64,000 nucleotides of DNA from Owenia fusiformis (GCA_903813345.2 CAIIXF020000005.1:42261394-42325393); one strand, 5' to 3'; positions 37,001-41,440 are shown, counted from the stretch's first letter. Notes: generated by a model not told the origin, from the letters alone. Program-made: numbers and translations.

Positions 37001-39146
37001 GTCAACCCATTTTCAGCTGTCAGATTATGTTAACATGTTGGCACCTAACACCTTATGAAAGATCTACATTCACATTTTGTTTCCCATTTTCATCTATCTG
37101 ATTATGTTAACATGTTGGCACCCCATACCTTATGAAAGATCTACATTCACATTTTGTTTCCCATTTTCAGCTATCAGATTATCTTAACATTTTGGCACCC
37201 ACACCTTATGAGAGATTTTCATTCACATTTTGTTTCCCATTTTCAGCTATCAGATTATGTTAACATGTTGGCATCTAACACCTTATGAAATATCTACATT
37301 CACATTTTTTTCCCATTTTCAGCTATCTGATTATGTTAACATGTTGGCACCCCACACCTTATGAAAGACATATATTCACATTTTGTTTCCCATTTTCAGC
37401 AACAGATTATGTTAACATGTTGGCACCCCACACTTTATGAAAGACATGTATTCACATTTTGTTTCCCATTTTCAGCTATCTGATTATGTTAACATGTTGG
37501 CACCCCACACCTTATGAAAGACATATATTCACATTTTGTTTCCCATTTTCAGCTATCTGATTATGTTAACATGTTGGCACCCAACACCTTATGAAAGACC
37601 TTCATTCATATTTTGTTTCCCATTTTCAGCTATTAGATCATGTTAACATGTTGGCACCTTACACAGTATGAAAGATCTACATTCACATTTTGTTTCCCAT
37701 TTTCAGCTATCAGATTATGTTAACATGTTGGTACCCCACACCTTATGAAAGACATATATCCACATTTTGTTTCCCATTTTCAGCTATCTGATTATGTTTA
37801 CATGTTGGCACCTTACACCTTACACTGTATGAAAGATCTACATTCACATTTTGTTTCCCATTTTCAGCTATCAGATTATGTTAACATGTTGGCACCCCAC
37901 ACCTTATGAAAGACATGTATTCACATTTTGTTTCCCATTTTCAGCTATCAGATTATGTTAACATGTTGGCACCCCACACCTTATGAAAGATCTACATTCA
38001 CATTTTGTTTCCCATTTTCAGCTATCAGATTATGTTAACATGTTGGCACCCCAAACCTTATGAAAGACATGTATTCACATTTTGTTTCCCATTTTCAGCT
38101 ATCAGATTATGTTAACATGTTGGCACCCCACACCTTATGAAAGACCTACATTTACATTGTTGCGGAATAAACTAGAAAGAATTTTAGAAGAATCAACTCC
38201 CTACATTGACCTGAATATGAAAGGGAATAAGGACTACTACATTCAACAGGACAGTGTTTCAGGGTGAGCTTATTAATCAAATTTGAAAAAGGGATATTAA
38301 GTCTAACTTATATTACAATGCATTGTATTTTTATGTTTTAGTGCATCATAGTCACTTATATGTCATTGCAACATGTTAGATTCAAATATCAACGTACCCA
38401 ATGACAAAATGTAATCAAAATGTGAAAATGCCATGTTATGCCACAAACCTGTAGAAACTCCAACGCATGGTTACACAGTGTTGTGCATATATTTAAAATC
38501 ATTAGAAAGTGAAACAATTTGAAATGAAAACAAATTATGTTGTAAGAGTGAAGTAAGTTTCAATCCTAAATATTTTTGTATAATTTGAATAGAATTTATT
38601 ATTTATTTAAATGATTTCTAAAATAGTTCCAGTGAAATTCGTGCTTTCTGTGGTGGCATTTCTGCAAAGGAAAATGATTCTGGTGAGATGAGATGTAAAC
38701 CCAGGGAATCACAAGTTGAAGTACATACCTTACCTCAACCCACATATTACCGGTATGGTTCAAACCAACATGCTATGAAAAATTCAACCAAAAAAGAAAT
38801 AACATTTGATGGACATTATGTAGCATGTGGGAGTAAGGTTGATACCAAGAAGCCTCTAGACCGTATAGATGATAATTTATTACAGTGCACTGAAGTATTT
38901 CATCAACCAGCCTCACCCCCCACATATAGTGATTACTCTCAAAGTGCTACAAGTGCAACTCCATTGATTCACCAATCAAATGAAAATATGGATTTGAACA
39001 AGGGCGGCAAAAATCCTGGCATTGTTTACTGTTTAGATGTATATAGGAAAGGCAAGAAAGGTTACGAAGTTAGTACAGGTGATTTATCATATGAAAGTGC
39101 AAAGTCAAATAATGGGACAACCACTGATCATTTATCAGAAGAGTAA
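3905..39146 (+). CDS. Receptor tyrosine kinase gene, 3' part, nine exons
   Basis: Membrane receptor that would phosphorylate tyrosines on itself and on partners after ligand binding. The join 3905-4050, 18530-18734, 22734-22918, 23352-23502, 29029-29174, 29385-29599, 34853-34990, 38099-38263, 38627-39146 keeps frame throughout (622 codons plus stop), and every intron is GT-AG. Order: transmembrane helix, acidic juxtamembrane stretch, glycine loop GQGAFGKV, lysine in VAVK, kinase insert of about 80 residues, [47 protein letters not shown], and a tail of about 200 residues rich in tyrosine. The activation loop and GGSPYPGV resemble the FGFR/VEGFR/RET group and invertebrate Cad96Ca-like receptors. 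Orthology cannot be settled without the extracellular part, which is not in the window. All catalytic residues are present, so the enzyme should be active. Confidence 0.93.
4051..4559. other. Intron sequence between TM exon and LINE
   Basis: No exon recognised. It may include the 5' untranslated part of the LINE that follows; the 5' edge of that element could not be placed. A C10 tract lies at about 4565-4574, just before the LINE reading frame. Confidence 0.4.
4624..8083 (+). CDS. LINE polyprotein: 2A-like, PHD finger, endonuclease, reverse transcriptase (one frameshift)
   Basis: Replication protein of the LINE: it nicks target DNA and copies the element RNA in place. The first part (4624-5865 frame) has a hydrophobic N-terminus, the 2A-like GDISTNPGP (residues about 103-111), a Cys-rich PHD-like finger (CTVC, CDMC, HRKC, CNKC) and endonuclease motifs [38 protein letters not shown] and TIDLIFAD. 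The second part (5843-8083 frame) starts at the endonuclease motif GITDHY and carries the reverse transcriptase: [51 protein letters not shown] and the catalytic YADDT. The two parts are +1 to each other, joined at a G run at 5830-5843. Apart from that the frame is open over about 1,150 codons, so the copy is young. The start at 4624 is the first ATG of the open frame. Confidence 0.9.
4918..4956 (+). other. 2A-like ribosome-skipping motif in the LINE
   Basis: Codons 4930-4956 read GDISTNPGP after the leucine-rich stretch LLTLLIS. Canonical 2A peptides follow D-[VI]-E-x-N-P-G-P and make ribosomes skip the bond between the last G (4951-4953) and P (4954-4956). Such motifs are known near the N-terminus of non-LTR retrotransposons of marine invertebrates. 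Here the usual E is S, so activity is uncertain. Skipping would free about 110 N-terminal residues from the finger/endonuclease/RT part. Confidence 0.7.
5830..5843 (+). other. G14 run at the LINE frameshift
   Basis: Fourteen consecutive G separate the two parts of the LINE reading frame. Loss of one G, or gain of two, would restore a single frame. This is either an inactivating slippage mutation or a homopolymer sequencing error; the sequence alone cannot tell. Confidence 0.85.
8361..8735. other. Unassigned spacer between two LINEs
   Basis: A short open frame at 8427-8672 has no recognisable family. No repeat boundary was seen. It is probably intron sequence or remains of an older insertion. 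Confidence 0.4.
10111..11346 (-). CDS. Mariner transposase, two exons (intron 10480-10650)
   Basis: Cut-and-paste transposase that binds the inverted ends and moves the element into TA sites. Exon 1 is 11346-10651 (232 codons, starts MAPSQSK), exon 2 is 10479-10111 (122 codons plus stop), about 354 residues in total, the normal mariner size. The N-terminal half has paired helix-turn-helix regions ([20 protein letters not shown], then [20 protein letters not shown]) and [14 protein letters not shown], typical of mariner. Catalytic acids: SDES in exon 1, [10 protein letters not shown] and [13 protein letters not shown] in exon 2, with 34 residues between the second and third D. No stops interrupt either exon. 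Confidence 0.93.
10480..10650 (-). other. Spliceosomal intron inside the mariner transposase
   Basis: On the minus strand exon 1 ends AAAG and the intron begins GTAAGATATC (10650 downward) and ends TTTGTTTTTCAG (to 10480). Both neighbouring codons are complete (phase 0), and splicing joins YIAK to VLKRDLQRS, restoring the mariner alignment up to FILHWDNAP. Without splicing, the extra 171 bases carry in-frame stop codons. Confidence 0.85.
11470..11483. promoter_or_regulatory. X-box-like palindrome in the mariner 5' region
   Basis: GTTACCATGGCAAC fits the RFX factor consensus (GTNRCC, 2-base spacer, RGYAAC). It lies about 125 bp upstream of the transposase start. Function is only inferred from the match. 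Confidence 0.35.
12614..12640 (-). other. Degenerate 2A-like motif in the LINE relic
   Basis: The minus strand encodes [14 protein letters not shown]. Canonical 2A ends in NPGP; here the first P of that tetrapeptide has become A through one base change (GCT for CCT), which is expected to abolish skipping. It shows that the relic's ancestor also carried an N-terminal 2A-like sequence. Confidence 0.65.
12681..13741. other. Intron sequence, nothing recognised
   Basis: No exon, RNA gene or clear repeat was seen. Two short open frames (13216-13455 and 13714-13899, minus) have no family resemblance; the second overlaps family A repeat sequence. Confidence 0.5.
13742..13892 (+). repeat. Hairpin-headed repeat family A, fragment
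   Basis: Contains the GGTTGGCG/GGTGGCGGTTGGCGTCTG stretch and CTTCCAATAACT ... TTTAGACTGACTTCA, which also occur in the family A copies at 35275-36475 and 40548-41027. The head is missing, and the copy is cut off exactly where a family B element starts. Confidence 0.75.
13893..14487 (+). repeat. Hairpin-headed repeat family B, full copy
   Basis: Starts with the hairpin GGCTCACACAGTGAGCC, followed by a GTCCGT/GTCTGT tract (about 13920-13990), a body with repeated GATAGGATTCC-type lines, and an end CACCATGTGAGCCCAGTACC that repeats the head arm in inverted form. A second copy is at 47731-48474. Confidence 0.82.
14488..15104. other. Intron sequence, nothing recognised
   Basis: AT-rich, without an exon or repeat boundary that I can support. 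Confidence 0.5.
15974..16505 (+). repeat. Hairpin-headed repeat family E
   Basis: Starts with CGTACCTAAAAAGGTAGG, a hairpin, then CTGTTGTCTGCTTGGCGGATGG and a body with the line GGCCATCTTG repeated four or more times. A tail GAGGTACAATATTGTT at about 16496 repeats the head arm in inverted form. It has the same plan as families A-D, with a weaker microsatellite. Confidence 0.6.
16600..16910. repeat. Cluster of GAATATGCCATATTC-type palindromes
   Basis: The motif GGCATATTC and its complement GAATATGCC occur about ten times in alternating orientation, with several perfect or near-perfect palindromes (for example GGAATATGCCATATTC near 16830). The cluster can fold into multiple stems. No open frame of interest. 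Confidence 0.75.
16985..17360. repeat. Dispersed repeat family H, short copy
   Basis: Collinear with 180-500 of this window: GCCTCAAAAGC, GATTCTGACACTAC, AGCCGAGAATATGCTAATAG, CTTGCCGTCAGAGG, ACTTTTGAGAT and AATAGGTCAAAA appear in the same order with substitutions. Confidence 0.75.
17440..17740. repeat. Two-copy local tandem duplication
   Basis: Segments near 17463-17560 and 17630-17735 share TTCTCC(T/C)AGT, ATTTAAAAATAAGTGAA and GCCTACCCCTA. Diverged tandem duplication of about 170 bp, no coding content. Confidence 0.6.
18530..18734 (+). CDS. RTK exon: juxtamembrane and kinase N-lobe start
   Basis: Begins in phase 0 after TGTTTTAG and ends with one base of a codon before GTACAC at 18735. 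Encodes [13 protein letters not shown], then [20 protein letters not shown] (glycine loop starting at codon 18632) and VAVKMLK, whose invariant ATP-binding lysine is codon 18722-18724. The spacing from glycine loop to lysine includes a longer beta2-beta3 stretch with [12 protein letters not shown], as in FGFR and RET relatives. Confidence 0.93.
18920..20498. mobile_element. DNA transposon remnant with 25-bp inverted ends
   Basis: The left end GTGTTATAGCATGACCGTTACGAC (about 18920-18944) matches the reverse complement of the right end (20474-20496) with one change. The interior has only short frames (such as 19666-19848, minus, of unknown identity) and a nested repeat at 19275-19650. The start of the ends resembles hAT style, but no target duplication was established. 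Confidence 0.65.
19275..19650. repeat. Dispersed repeat family G
   Basis: Starts AAAGAGGCAATAAGGACTGT and ends near GCACTATTTGTAGCACCTTTAAG, so that its ends are weakly inverted. Related pieces are at 23545-23800 (AAAGCGGCAACAAGGTCTGT, AAAAGGAGTCCCA) and 26885-26945 (AAAGGTGCAATAATTAGTGC, CCTTATTGCCCCTTT). Confidence 0.6.
20630..20826. repeat. Palindromic fold-back repeat, family F variant
   Basis: Inverted arms carry TTATTTCATGCTTGATTTTCAATATGAATTTTATTCCACG on one side and its complement on the other (20625-20663 and 20773-20815), around a core that repeats GGTCAATATCATATT and CTCGCTACGCTCG. Related copies are at 41290-41440 and 54928-55131. Confidence 0.72.
20830..21012. repeat. 18-bp A-rich minisatellite
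   Basis: Units close to GAAGATTTTTGAAAAAAT repeat about ten times with drift. The minus-strand frame rich in HFFKN is a by-product of a unit length divisible by three. Confidence 0.85.
21013..22039. other. Intron sequence, nothing recognised
   Basis: AT-rich. No exon or bounded repeat could be supported. Confidence 0.5.
22040..22500 (+). repeat. 92-bp tandem repeat, about five copies
   Basis: The segment GGGCTGTATGTGTTTTTC recurs with its G at 22159, 22251, 22343 and 22435, a strict 92-bp step, with a diverged first copy near 22063. Each unit has a run of T and C followed by ATACATTGCAG, which looks like a 3' splice site. The array ends about 230 bp before kinase exon 22734. A decayed piece (GCAGCAACAGGCTTCTACT) is at about 22635. 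Confidence 0.9.
22734..22918 (+). CDS. RTK exon: alpha-C helix and hinge
   Basis: Starts with two bases that complete an aspartate codon and ends with AAG before GTAAAA at 22919. Encodes [20 protein letters not shown] (alpha-C; the E of RSEIKLM should pair with the VAVK lysine), LGRHKNIV, then the hinge [18 protein letters not shown]. The line [12 protein letters not shown] is typical for FGFR/VEGFR/RET kinases. Confidence 0.93.
23352..23502 (+). CDS. RTK exon: kinase insert, first half
   Basis: Follows TTCTATTCTAG, starts in phase 0 ([20 protein letters not shown]) and ends with one base before GTTAGC. Serine-rich ([16 protein letters not shown]), with tyrosines in KVYSFYQ that could be docking sites. 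It is less conserved than the neighbouring exons, as kinase inserts usually are. The call rests on splice sites and matching phases on both sides. Confidence 0.85.
23545..23800. repeat. Family G repeat fragment
   Basis: Collinear with 19275-19500: AAAGCGGCAACAAGGTCTGT, GAGCCATCAGG, TATTCCTATTTT, TTCTATAAAAGGAGTCCCA. Confidence 0.6.
23801..24620. other. Intron sequence, nothing recognised
   Basis: No exon or bounded repeat seen. A short minus-strand frame near 24483-24704 overlaps the TCCG tract of the next repeat. Confidence 0.5.
24621..25780 (+). repeat. Hairpin-headed repeat family D, copy with doubled tail
   Basis: Head ATCCCATCGAACGAAGTTC with inverted arm, TCCGTCCGTCC tract at about 24661-24692, CAATAACTCAAATACC, then several lines with AAAATGGCCGCCATTTT. 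The tail GTTCGATGGGATTCGCTACG occurs twice, at about 25252 and 25707, each followed by the same sequence through AAATATCTGAGAAAGAT. The inverted relation of head ATCCCATCGAAC and tail GTTCGATGGGAT is exact. Confidence 0.85.
25781..26968. other. Intron sequence with a family G end
   Basis: Mostly unassigned. 26885-26945 matches the ends of family G (AAAGGTGCAATAATTAGTGC and CCTTATTGCCCCTTT). Confidence 0.5.
26969..27793. mobile_element. MITE with ends of about 190 bp
   Basis: Left end GGGTGTCCCAAAAAATGAGACAC (from about 26973) and right end (to about 27787; reverse complement GGATGTCCCAAAAAGAGACAC) are inverted copies. Homology continues through AAATTCAAAATG... on the left and its counterpart near 27635 on the right. 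It is mariner-like in style. No transposase frame inside. Confidence 0.72.
27794..29028. other. Intron sequence with family C-like lines
   Basis: 28230-28870 has lines such as AAAACCGCTTACC, AAGATCTGAGAAGGTTTAGG, GGCCATTTTGAATTTTT and GACCTTTGGGTGACCTTTAG, like the bodies of hairpin-headed repeats, but no head or tail was found. The rest is unassigned. Confidence 0.5.
29029..29174 (+). CDS. RTK exon: kinase insert end and alpha-E
   Basis: Follows CCACTTTAG and starts with two bases that complete an aspartate codon; it ends with ATG before GTAGGT. Encodes the rest of the insert ([20 protein letters not shown]), then [20 protein letters not shown], the alpha-E helix that leads into EYLSQKK of the next exon. 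The last 18 residues fit RTK alpha-E well. Confidence 0.92.
29385..29599 (+). CDS. RTK exon: catalytic and activation loops
   Basis: Starts in phase 0 after AATTACAG and ends with two bases of a valine codon before GTAAGT at 29600. Contains the catalytic loop HRDLACRN (catalytic D codon 29418-29420; most receptors have HRDLAARN), the metal-binding DFG (D codon 29472-29474) and the activation loop [20 protein letters not shown] with two separated tyrosines instead of the YY pair of FGFRs, as in RET (DVYEEDSYVK). It ends in [17 protein letters not shown]. Confidence 0.96.
29767..30632 (+). repeat. Hairpin-headed repeat family D, decayed copy
   Basis: Head TATCCAAGCGAATAAAGTTC with GGGATATAG, no TCCG tract left, body lines CAAAATGGCCACC and AAAATTCAAAATGGCTGCC, tail GTTGGGATTTGCTACTCC at about 30590 and CCGTTTTCTAG. 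The body matches the copy starting at 63301 (for example TTTGGTAGT, CAACATCTATCTATT, TATATATTCAG). Confidence 0.75.
30633..30968. other. Intron sequence, left flank of a tandem repeat
   Basis: No exon. The last 50 bases (TATAAAAAGTCAAGGGAAGTG and on) match the left flank of the pyrimidine repeat at 813. Confidence 0.55.
30969..31425. repeat. CCAGGTCCAAGT-type tandem repeat
   Basis: Degenerate 6/12-bp units of CCAGTC, CCAGGT and CCAAGT over about 455 bp. The open frame at 31074-31307 (rich in S, P and Q) is a by-product. The array sits exactly between flanks that elsewhere surround a different tandem repeat (813-1005). Confidence 0.9.
31426..32179. other. Right flank of the tandem repeat, then unassigned
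   Basis: 31440-31500 (CTGGAGTCTGAGATTGAAC, TTGTTCAATTTCCCC) matches 1068-1130. The rest to 32179 has no recognised feature. Confidence 0.5.
32180..33835 (-). mobile_element. 5'-truncated non-LTR retrotransposon
   Basis: Minus strand. The copy begins at about 33835, just upstream of reverse transcriptase motif B, and ends near 32180 after a short 3' untranslated part with AATAAAATCC. The frame is open to its stop, which suggests recent insertion. The upstream edge coincides with the start region of a family D repeat (33855). 5' truncation is usual for LINE copies. Confidence 0.8.
32321..33805 (-). CDS. Reverse transcriptase C-terminal part (truncated LINE ORF)
   Basis: About 494 residues. 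Motif B is present ([19 protein letters not shown]), then the catalytic FADDLVIF, the thumb/primer-grip line [12 protein letters not shown] and [12 protein letters not shown], a long connector, and a Cys-His end [20 protein letters not shown]. Motif A and the endonuclease are absent, so the protein cannot work. The style differs clearly from the CR1/L2 copy at 4624 and is closer to RTE/I-like groups, but I cannot place it firmly. It was inserted antisense to the kinase gene. Confidence 0.85.
   Translation of the reverse strand: MYENATACVKLNHSTYTESFSCARGVKQGDSLSPLLFNIYINDIIKKFDNVGKSPFLETQHVSSLLFADDLVIFDTSKEGMQLKLNTLESFCDDWKLEINIDKTKIMKFWKCGKVCQERFQINGKIIQNVQRYTYLGIILSASGSFKPAQQNIKEKANKAMFKVYQLTSGTEMKSSLKMKLYDQLIKPVALYGSEIWCTDIYTKRDCLTNRDIEHKYESALIENNHIRFQKYVLGVHRKATNMAVRGELGRIPLVVDIIKRQIKYLGHLELSANGSLLNDSLIMSKTFVLTNNTFTWHKQLKNILCHIKIKMSDELNLEDKVNIEKSTNRLAIKVKKKLIERYQVYWKNLISGNGGKLRLFKQLKSHFGFEHYLSETRLSNAKHLTRLRISAHNLEIERGRYTKPITDLNSRFCKICKDSVIEDETHFLFKCKKLEFIRKSHIEKLENLCSNFKNMNDHQKTIFLLTSEGIILKEAADMIKYLMIGRDRILISK
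33855..34560 (+). repeat. Hairpin-headed repeat family D, copy without TCCG tract
   Basis: Head TATCCCACCGAGTGAAGTTC with GAGGGGGATATAGG, then GTCTGTTTGTTTGCCAGTC in place of TCCG units, CAATAATTCAAATACC, and body lines TTCAAGATGGC and TCAAAATGGCC. The tail was not identified; the end is approximate. Confidence 0.7.
34561..34852. other. Intron sequence before exon 34853
   Basis: Unassigned. It ends with the strong acceptor ACACTTTTTCAG. Confidence 0.5.
34853..34990 (+). CDS. RTK exon: alpha-F to alpha-G
   Basis: Starts with one base that completes valine (GT|G) and ends with AT before GTAAGT at 34991. Encodes [20 protein letters not shown], then [20 protein letters not shown] and NCSPE. It is close to RET and FGFR at the same position ([16 protein letters not shown]). 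Confidence 0.96.
34991..35274. other. Intron sequence after exon 34990
   Basis: No feature recognised. Confidence 0.5.
35275..36475 (+). repeat. Hairpin-headed repeat family A, interrupted copy
   Basis: Head GGTCACCACCGGAAAGTGGTGAC, then (after a nested MITE) TTGTTATGGTCTCC, GGTTGATGGTTGGCGATCTG, and lines GATTTGACCT...ATGACCTT. The end near ATATTGTGAGCACC corresponds to ATATTGTGCGCAAC at 40997; the final inverted GGTGGTGAC is not clear here. Confidence 0.75.
35300..35783. mobile_element. 480-bp MITE nested in family A
   Basis: Inverted ends CAGGGTGTTCACTAA at 35302 and TTAGTGAACACCCTG ending 35781, flanked by TA on both sides. A second inverted pair (AGACAGTCATATGTTGGAT at about 35392 and its complement at about 35697) lies inside. 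Removal gives GACATATTGTTATGG, which equals the uninterrupted family A copy at 40566 (GACATATTGTTATTG). This confirms the insertion and the TA duplication. No transposase. Confidence 0.88.
36476..36764. other. Intron sequence before the 77-bp array
   Basis: No feature recognised. Confidence 0.5.
36765..38098 (+). repeat. 77-bp minisatellite made of an exon start plus its splice acceptor
   Basis: About 18 tandem copies. The three last units start at 37945, 38022 and 38099, a strict 77-bp step; earlier ones vary (75-78 bp, one truncated near 36855). Each unit has the last 17 bases of the intron (TTGTTTCCCATTTTCAG) and the first 60 bases of kinase exon 38099 (CTATCAGATTATGTTAACAT and on). The final unit is the real exon: it alone keeps AGACCTACATTTACATTG and continues into TTGCGGAATAAACTA. 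Most other copies have AGATCT or AGACAT at the RP codons. Nearly every copy keeps a good polypyrimidine tract and AG. Confidence 0.95.
38099..38263 (+). CDS. RTK exon: alpha-H, alpha-I, end of kinase domain
   Basis: One base completes isoleucine, then [20 protein letters not shown] and [11 protein letters not shown], the usual end of an RTK kinase domain (CW and RPTF). It continues with [20 protein letters not shown] and ends with two bases of a glycine codon before GTGAGC at 38264. The first 60 bases plus the acceptor are copied in the upstream array. Choice of this acceptor: all upstream ones lead to a stop in the next unit. Confidence 0.95.
38264..38626. other. Last intron of the kinase gene
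   Basis: 363 bp, GTGAGC to TTTCTAAAATAG. No other feature. Confidence 0.85.
38627..39146 (+). CDS. RTK last exon: tyrosine-rich C-terminal tail
   Basis: One base completes glycine. 172 codons and a stop (TAA 39144-39146). No known domain. Tyrosines occur in [39 protein letters not shown] and LSYESA, which may be SH2 or PTB docking sites after activation. SPPTYSDY contains PPTY (codons 38916-38927), the PPxY form bound by WW domains. The tail is low in hydrophobic residues and likely disordered. Confidence 0.92.
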
Positions 39147-39257
39147 AGACACAAACCTTCTTAAAGGCCTCATATAAAGTTTAAACCACTTTGACTTATA
39201 TTACAGTTCTACCCAATGCGATCAATATGTGCTTTGTAAAACTTTATTAAAAATTCT
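39147..39257 (+). other. Start of the RTK 3' untranslated region
   Basis: About 110 bases between the stop codon and a MITE. ATTAAA at 39246-39251 and AATAAA at 39381-39386 (inside the MITE) are candidate poly(A) signals; the true site is not shown by sequence. Confidence 0.45.
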
Positions 39258-39873
39258 TTAAGAGCAAGCTCTCCAGATTAATTTGACACAAGCAGATTTA
39301 AAATCCTTCTATGGTTGACTACACAGGACGGATTTCATTGACTCTGCGCGCCAACATCTCAGTGGTTAAAAAGAACCAAGAATAAAGAGGAAGCATTCCT
39401 CTAACATTTAATCTTATTCACAGTTAAAGAATGACATTTTACTGATTTATTTCTGCAATTTTCTATCCTTCTTTTGTAACATGGCCACTGTACCTATCCA
39501 TGCAAACAAGCGCTTGTCTCAACATGTCCTTACAAACACGTGTGATGAGCTCCCTAAGTGGGATGACCTTGGGGGTCATCCGACTGGCTTATTCAATGCT
39601 ATAATCCAATTTCAAAAGTGGTCTGTCAAAGTCCTAGACTTGTGAGCAAGAGTTCCACTCTGTTGTCAGCACACATGCTGGAAATGACCATTCTGCTGGC
39701 GTCAGAATCTTGGAATGCCATCCAGAGAAGGCGTAACATATTCAACCACTGACAAGTTTGCGCTAATCAGATTTCACATGAGTTAATAAAATCTGTCCAT
39801 GCAGTCAATCATGAAAGAATTAAGAATCTGCCGGTGTCAAATTAATCAAAGGGGCTTGCCCTTCAAGACATCA
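39258..39873. mobile_element. MITE-like element in the RTK 3' end
   Basis: The left arm (about 39258-39345: AAGAGCAAGCTCTCC, AGATTAATTTGACAC) and the reverse complement of the right arm (about 39786-39873: TTGAAGGGCAAGCCCC, GATTAATTTGACACC) match over about 85 bp. No coding content. It may provide or interrupt the poly(A) site of the kinase gene. Confidence 0.72.
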
Positions 39874-40505
39874 AGTTAATTTTAAGGTAAACTCCACAAT
39901 TATAAAACATTTTGACATTTTTATACATTTAACATTTTTATTGAGCTACACTGTAGTGATGGTTTTTCAAGTTTTAAAAAGAAGTGTTTGAATAATATTT
40001 CCAAACTTAACATGGGGCCTTTAAATGTTGATATAATCTGGAAAATAACTACTCAAGTAAAGTCGATGTAACCTAAAAGTTGGTTTTCAAGAGTTTGGAA
40101 ATTCAATTATAAATTTTCACATCAATAATTTATGATAATGCATTGACTAGTACCATAATATCTCTAATATGTGCACATACTCCAATAAATGCACACCCTA
40201 CTTTTTCATGAAAGATTCTGTCAACTTGAGCAACAAAAATCAAGAAAAAATAAATGATGCGAAAAAAATCATTGGGCGATAATAGGGTGATTTCAATTAA
40301 TTCTATAATTAAGTGCTATCGATTTAGTCATTTTTGTGCACAATGCTTCTACAGATTGTCTCCGGAATCTTTAAAGTTATGAATACATTCATGATAATTT
40401 TCTATTGATGAGTTAAAAGCCATAATGAATGCTTAATCTGACCAAAGTCATTTGACACTTACAGTGCATTATGGGAGTTTCCGATTCAAAAATACATTTC
40501 CGACT
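39874..40505. other. Unassigned intergenic sequence
   Basis: No gene or bounded repeat recognised. Confidence 0.5.
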
Positions 40506-40509
40506 TTCC

Positions 40510-40530
40510 CACACACACACACACACACAA
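40510..40530. repeat. (CA)n microsatellite
   Basis: About ten CA units. Confidence 0.95.
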
Positions 40531-40547
40531 ATACTCATTCATTTTTA

Positions 40548-41027
40548 TGTTACCACCAAAAAGTGGTGACATATTGTTATTGTCTCCGTTTTTTGTGGCG
40601 GCGATTTGTGGTTGGCGATCGGCGGGTGGCGGTTGGCGTCTGTAACAAATTAAAACTTCCAATAACTCAACAAATACTGTTTAGACTGACTTCAATTTTT
40701 CCAAGTCATCTACATGTTTTCAGAAATTCAAATCTGACTTTACATTTAGATTTGACCTTGAATGACCTTTTTAAGGTTAAAGAAGGTCAAAAAGTTAACT
40801 TACTTTGAATTGAACAACTTTTTAAAAAAAAAATCATCTACAAGTTATCAGAAGTTTAAATCTGACTTTAGATTTGAGATTTCACCTTCAATGACCTTTT
40901 CAGGGTCAACACTTGCTTCAAATTGACCAATTATTTTTCAAAATCACCAACAGAGTTCTCAGAAATTCAAATCTGACTTAACATTGAACAAATAATATTG
41001 TGCGCAACTGGGTGGTGACATTTTGTC
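40548..41027 (+). repeat. Hairpin-headed repeat family A, complete copy
   Basis: Head TGTTACCACCAAAAAGTGGTGACA (an inverted pair), TTGTTATTGTCTCCG, GGCGGGTGGCGGTTGGCG, lines CTTCCAATAACTCAAC and AATCTGACTT, and tail GGGTGGTGACATTTTGTC, where GGTGGTGAC is the inverted head arm. The open frame across its start is not a gene. Confidence 0.85.
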
Positions 41028-41289
41028 ATGTTAATGCCTTGTTAAACCTGTAGTACTAGTAGTATTATATGAATATAAAACATATTTTCTCTGACTATGA
41101 AGGCCAGTCAGTAACAGGAAAAGTTTAGATTTTGACTCGGGTATTGCCGTCAGTTCCCTAAATGGCAGCCTGGAAAGATCGCTGTGAGAATATTTTATCA
41201 TCAATATTTAACACACATACGTTGATTTACCTAAGGAAACATATTCAGCAGATTGATAAATGCATGAAGAAATTATCGAGATATGATAT
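41028..41289. other. Unassigned intergenic sequence
   Basis: A short open frame at 41162-41401 (MAAWKDRCENILSSIF) runs into the next palindrome and has no family resemblance. Confidence 0.4.
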
Positions 41290-41440
41290 AGAGGTTATTT
41301 ACTGGGAGAGATTCAATATGGATTTTATTCCGAGGGACAATATGATATTTCGTGAGGGCCCGGAGGGCCAGAGGAAAATATCATATTGTCATGAGGAATA
41401 AACCCATATTGAATTCCGACCAGTAAATAAGTTTTTTATC
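41290..41440. repeat. Palindromic fold-back repeat, family F
   Basis: Arms GGTTATTTACTGGGAGAG / GATTCAATATGGATTTTATT / CCGAGGGACAATATGATAT and their inverted copies to about 41430, with a short core containing GGGCCCGGAGGGCC. Near-perfect hairpin of about 140 bp. Confidence 0.85.

Noticed and set aside
36901-37101. Frame of 66 codons with repeated YERFTFTF / SCQIMLT-type peptides
   Set aside because: Arises where array units deviate to 75-76 bp; it is exon-derived minisatellite sequence, not a separate gene.
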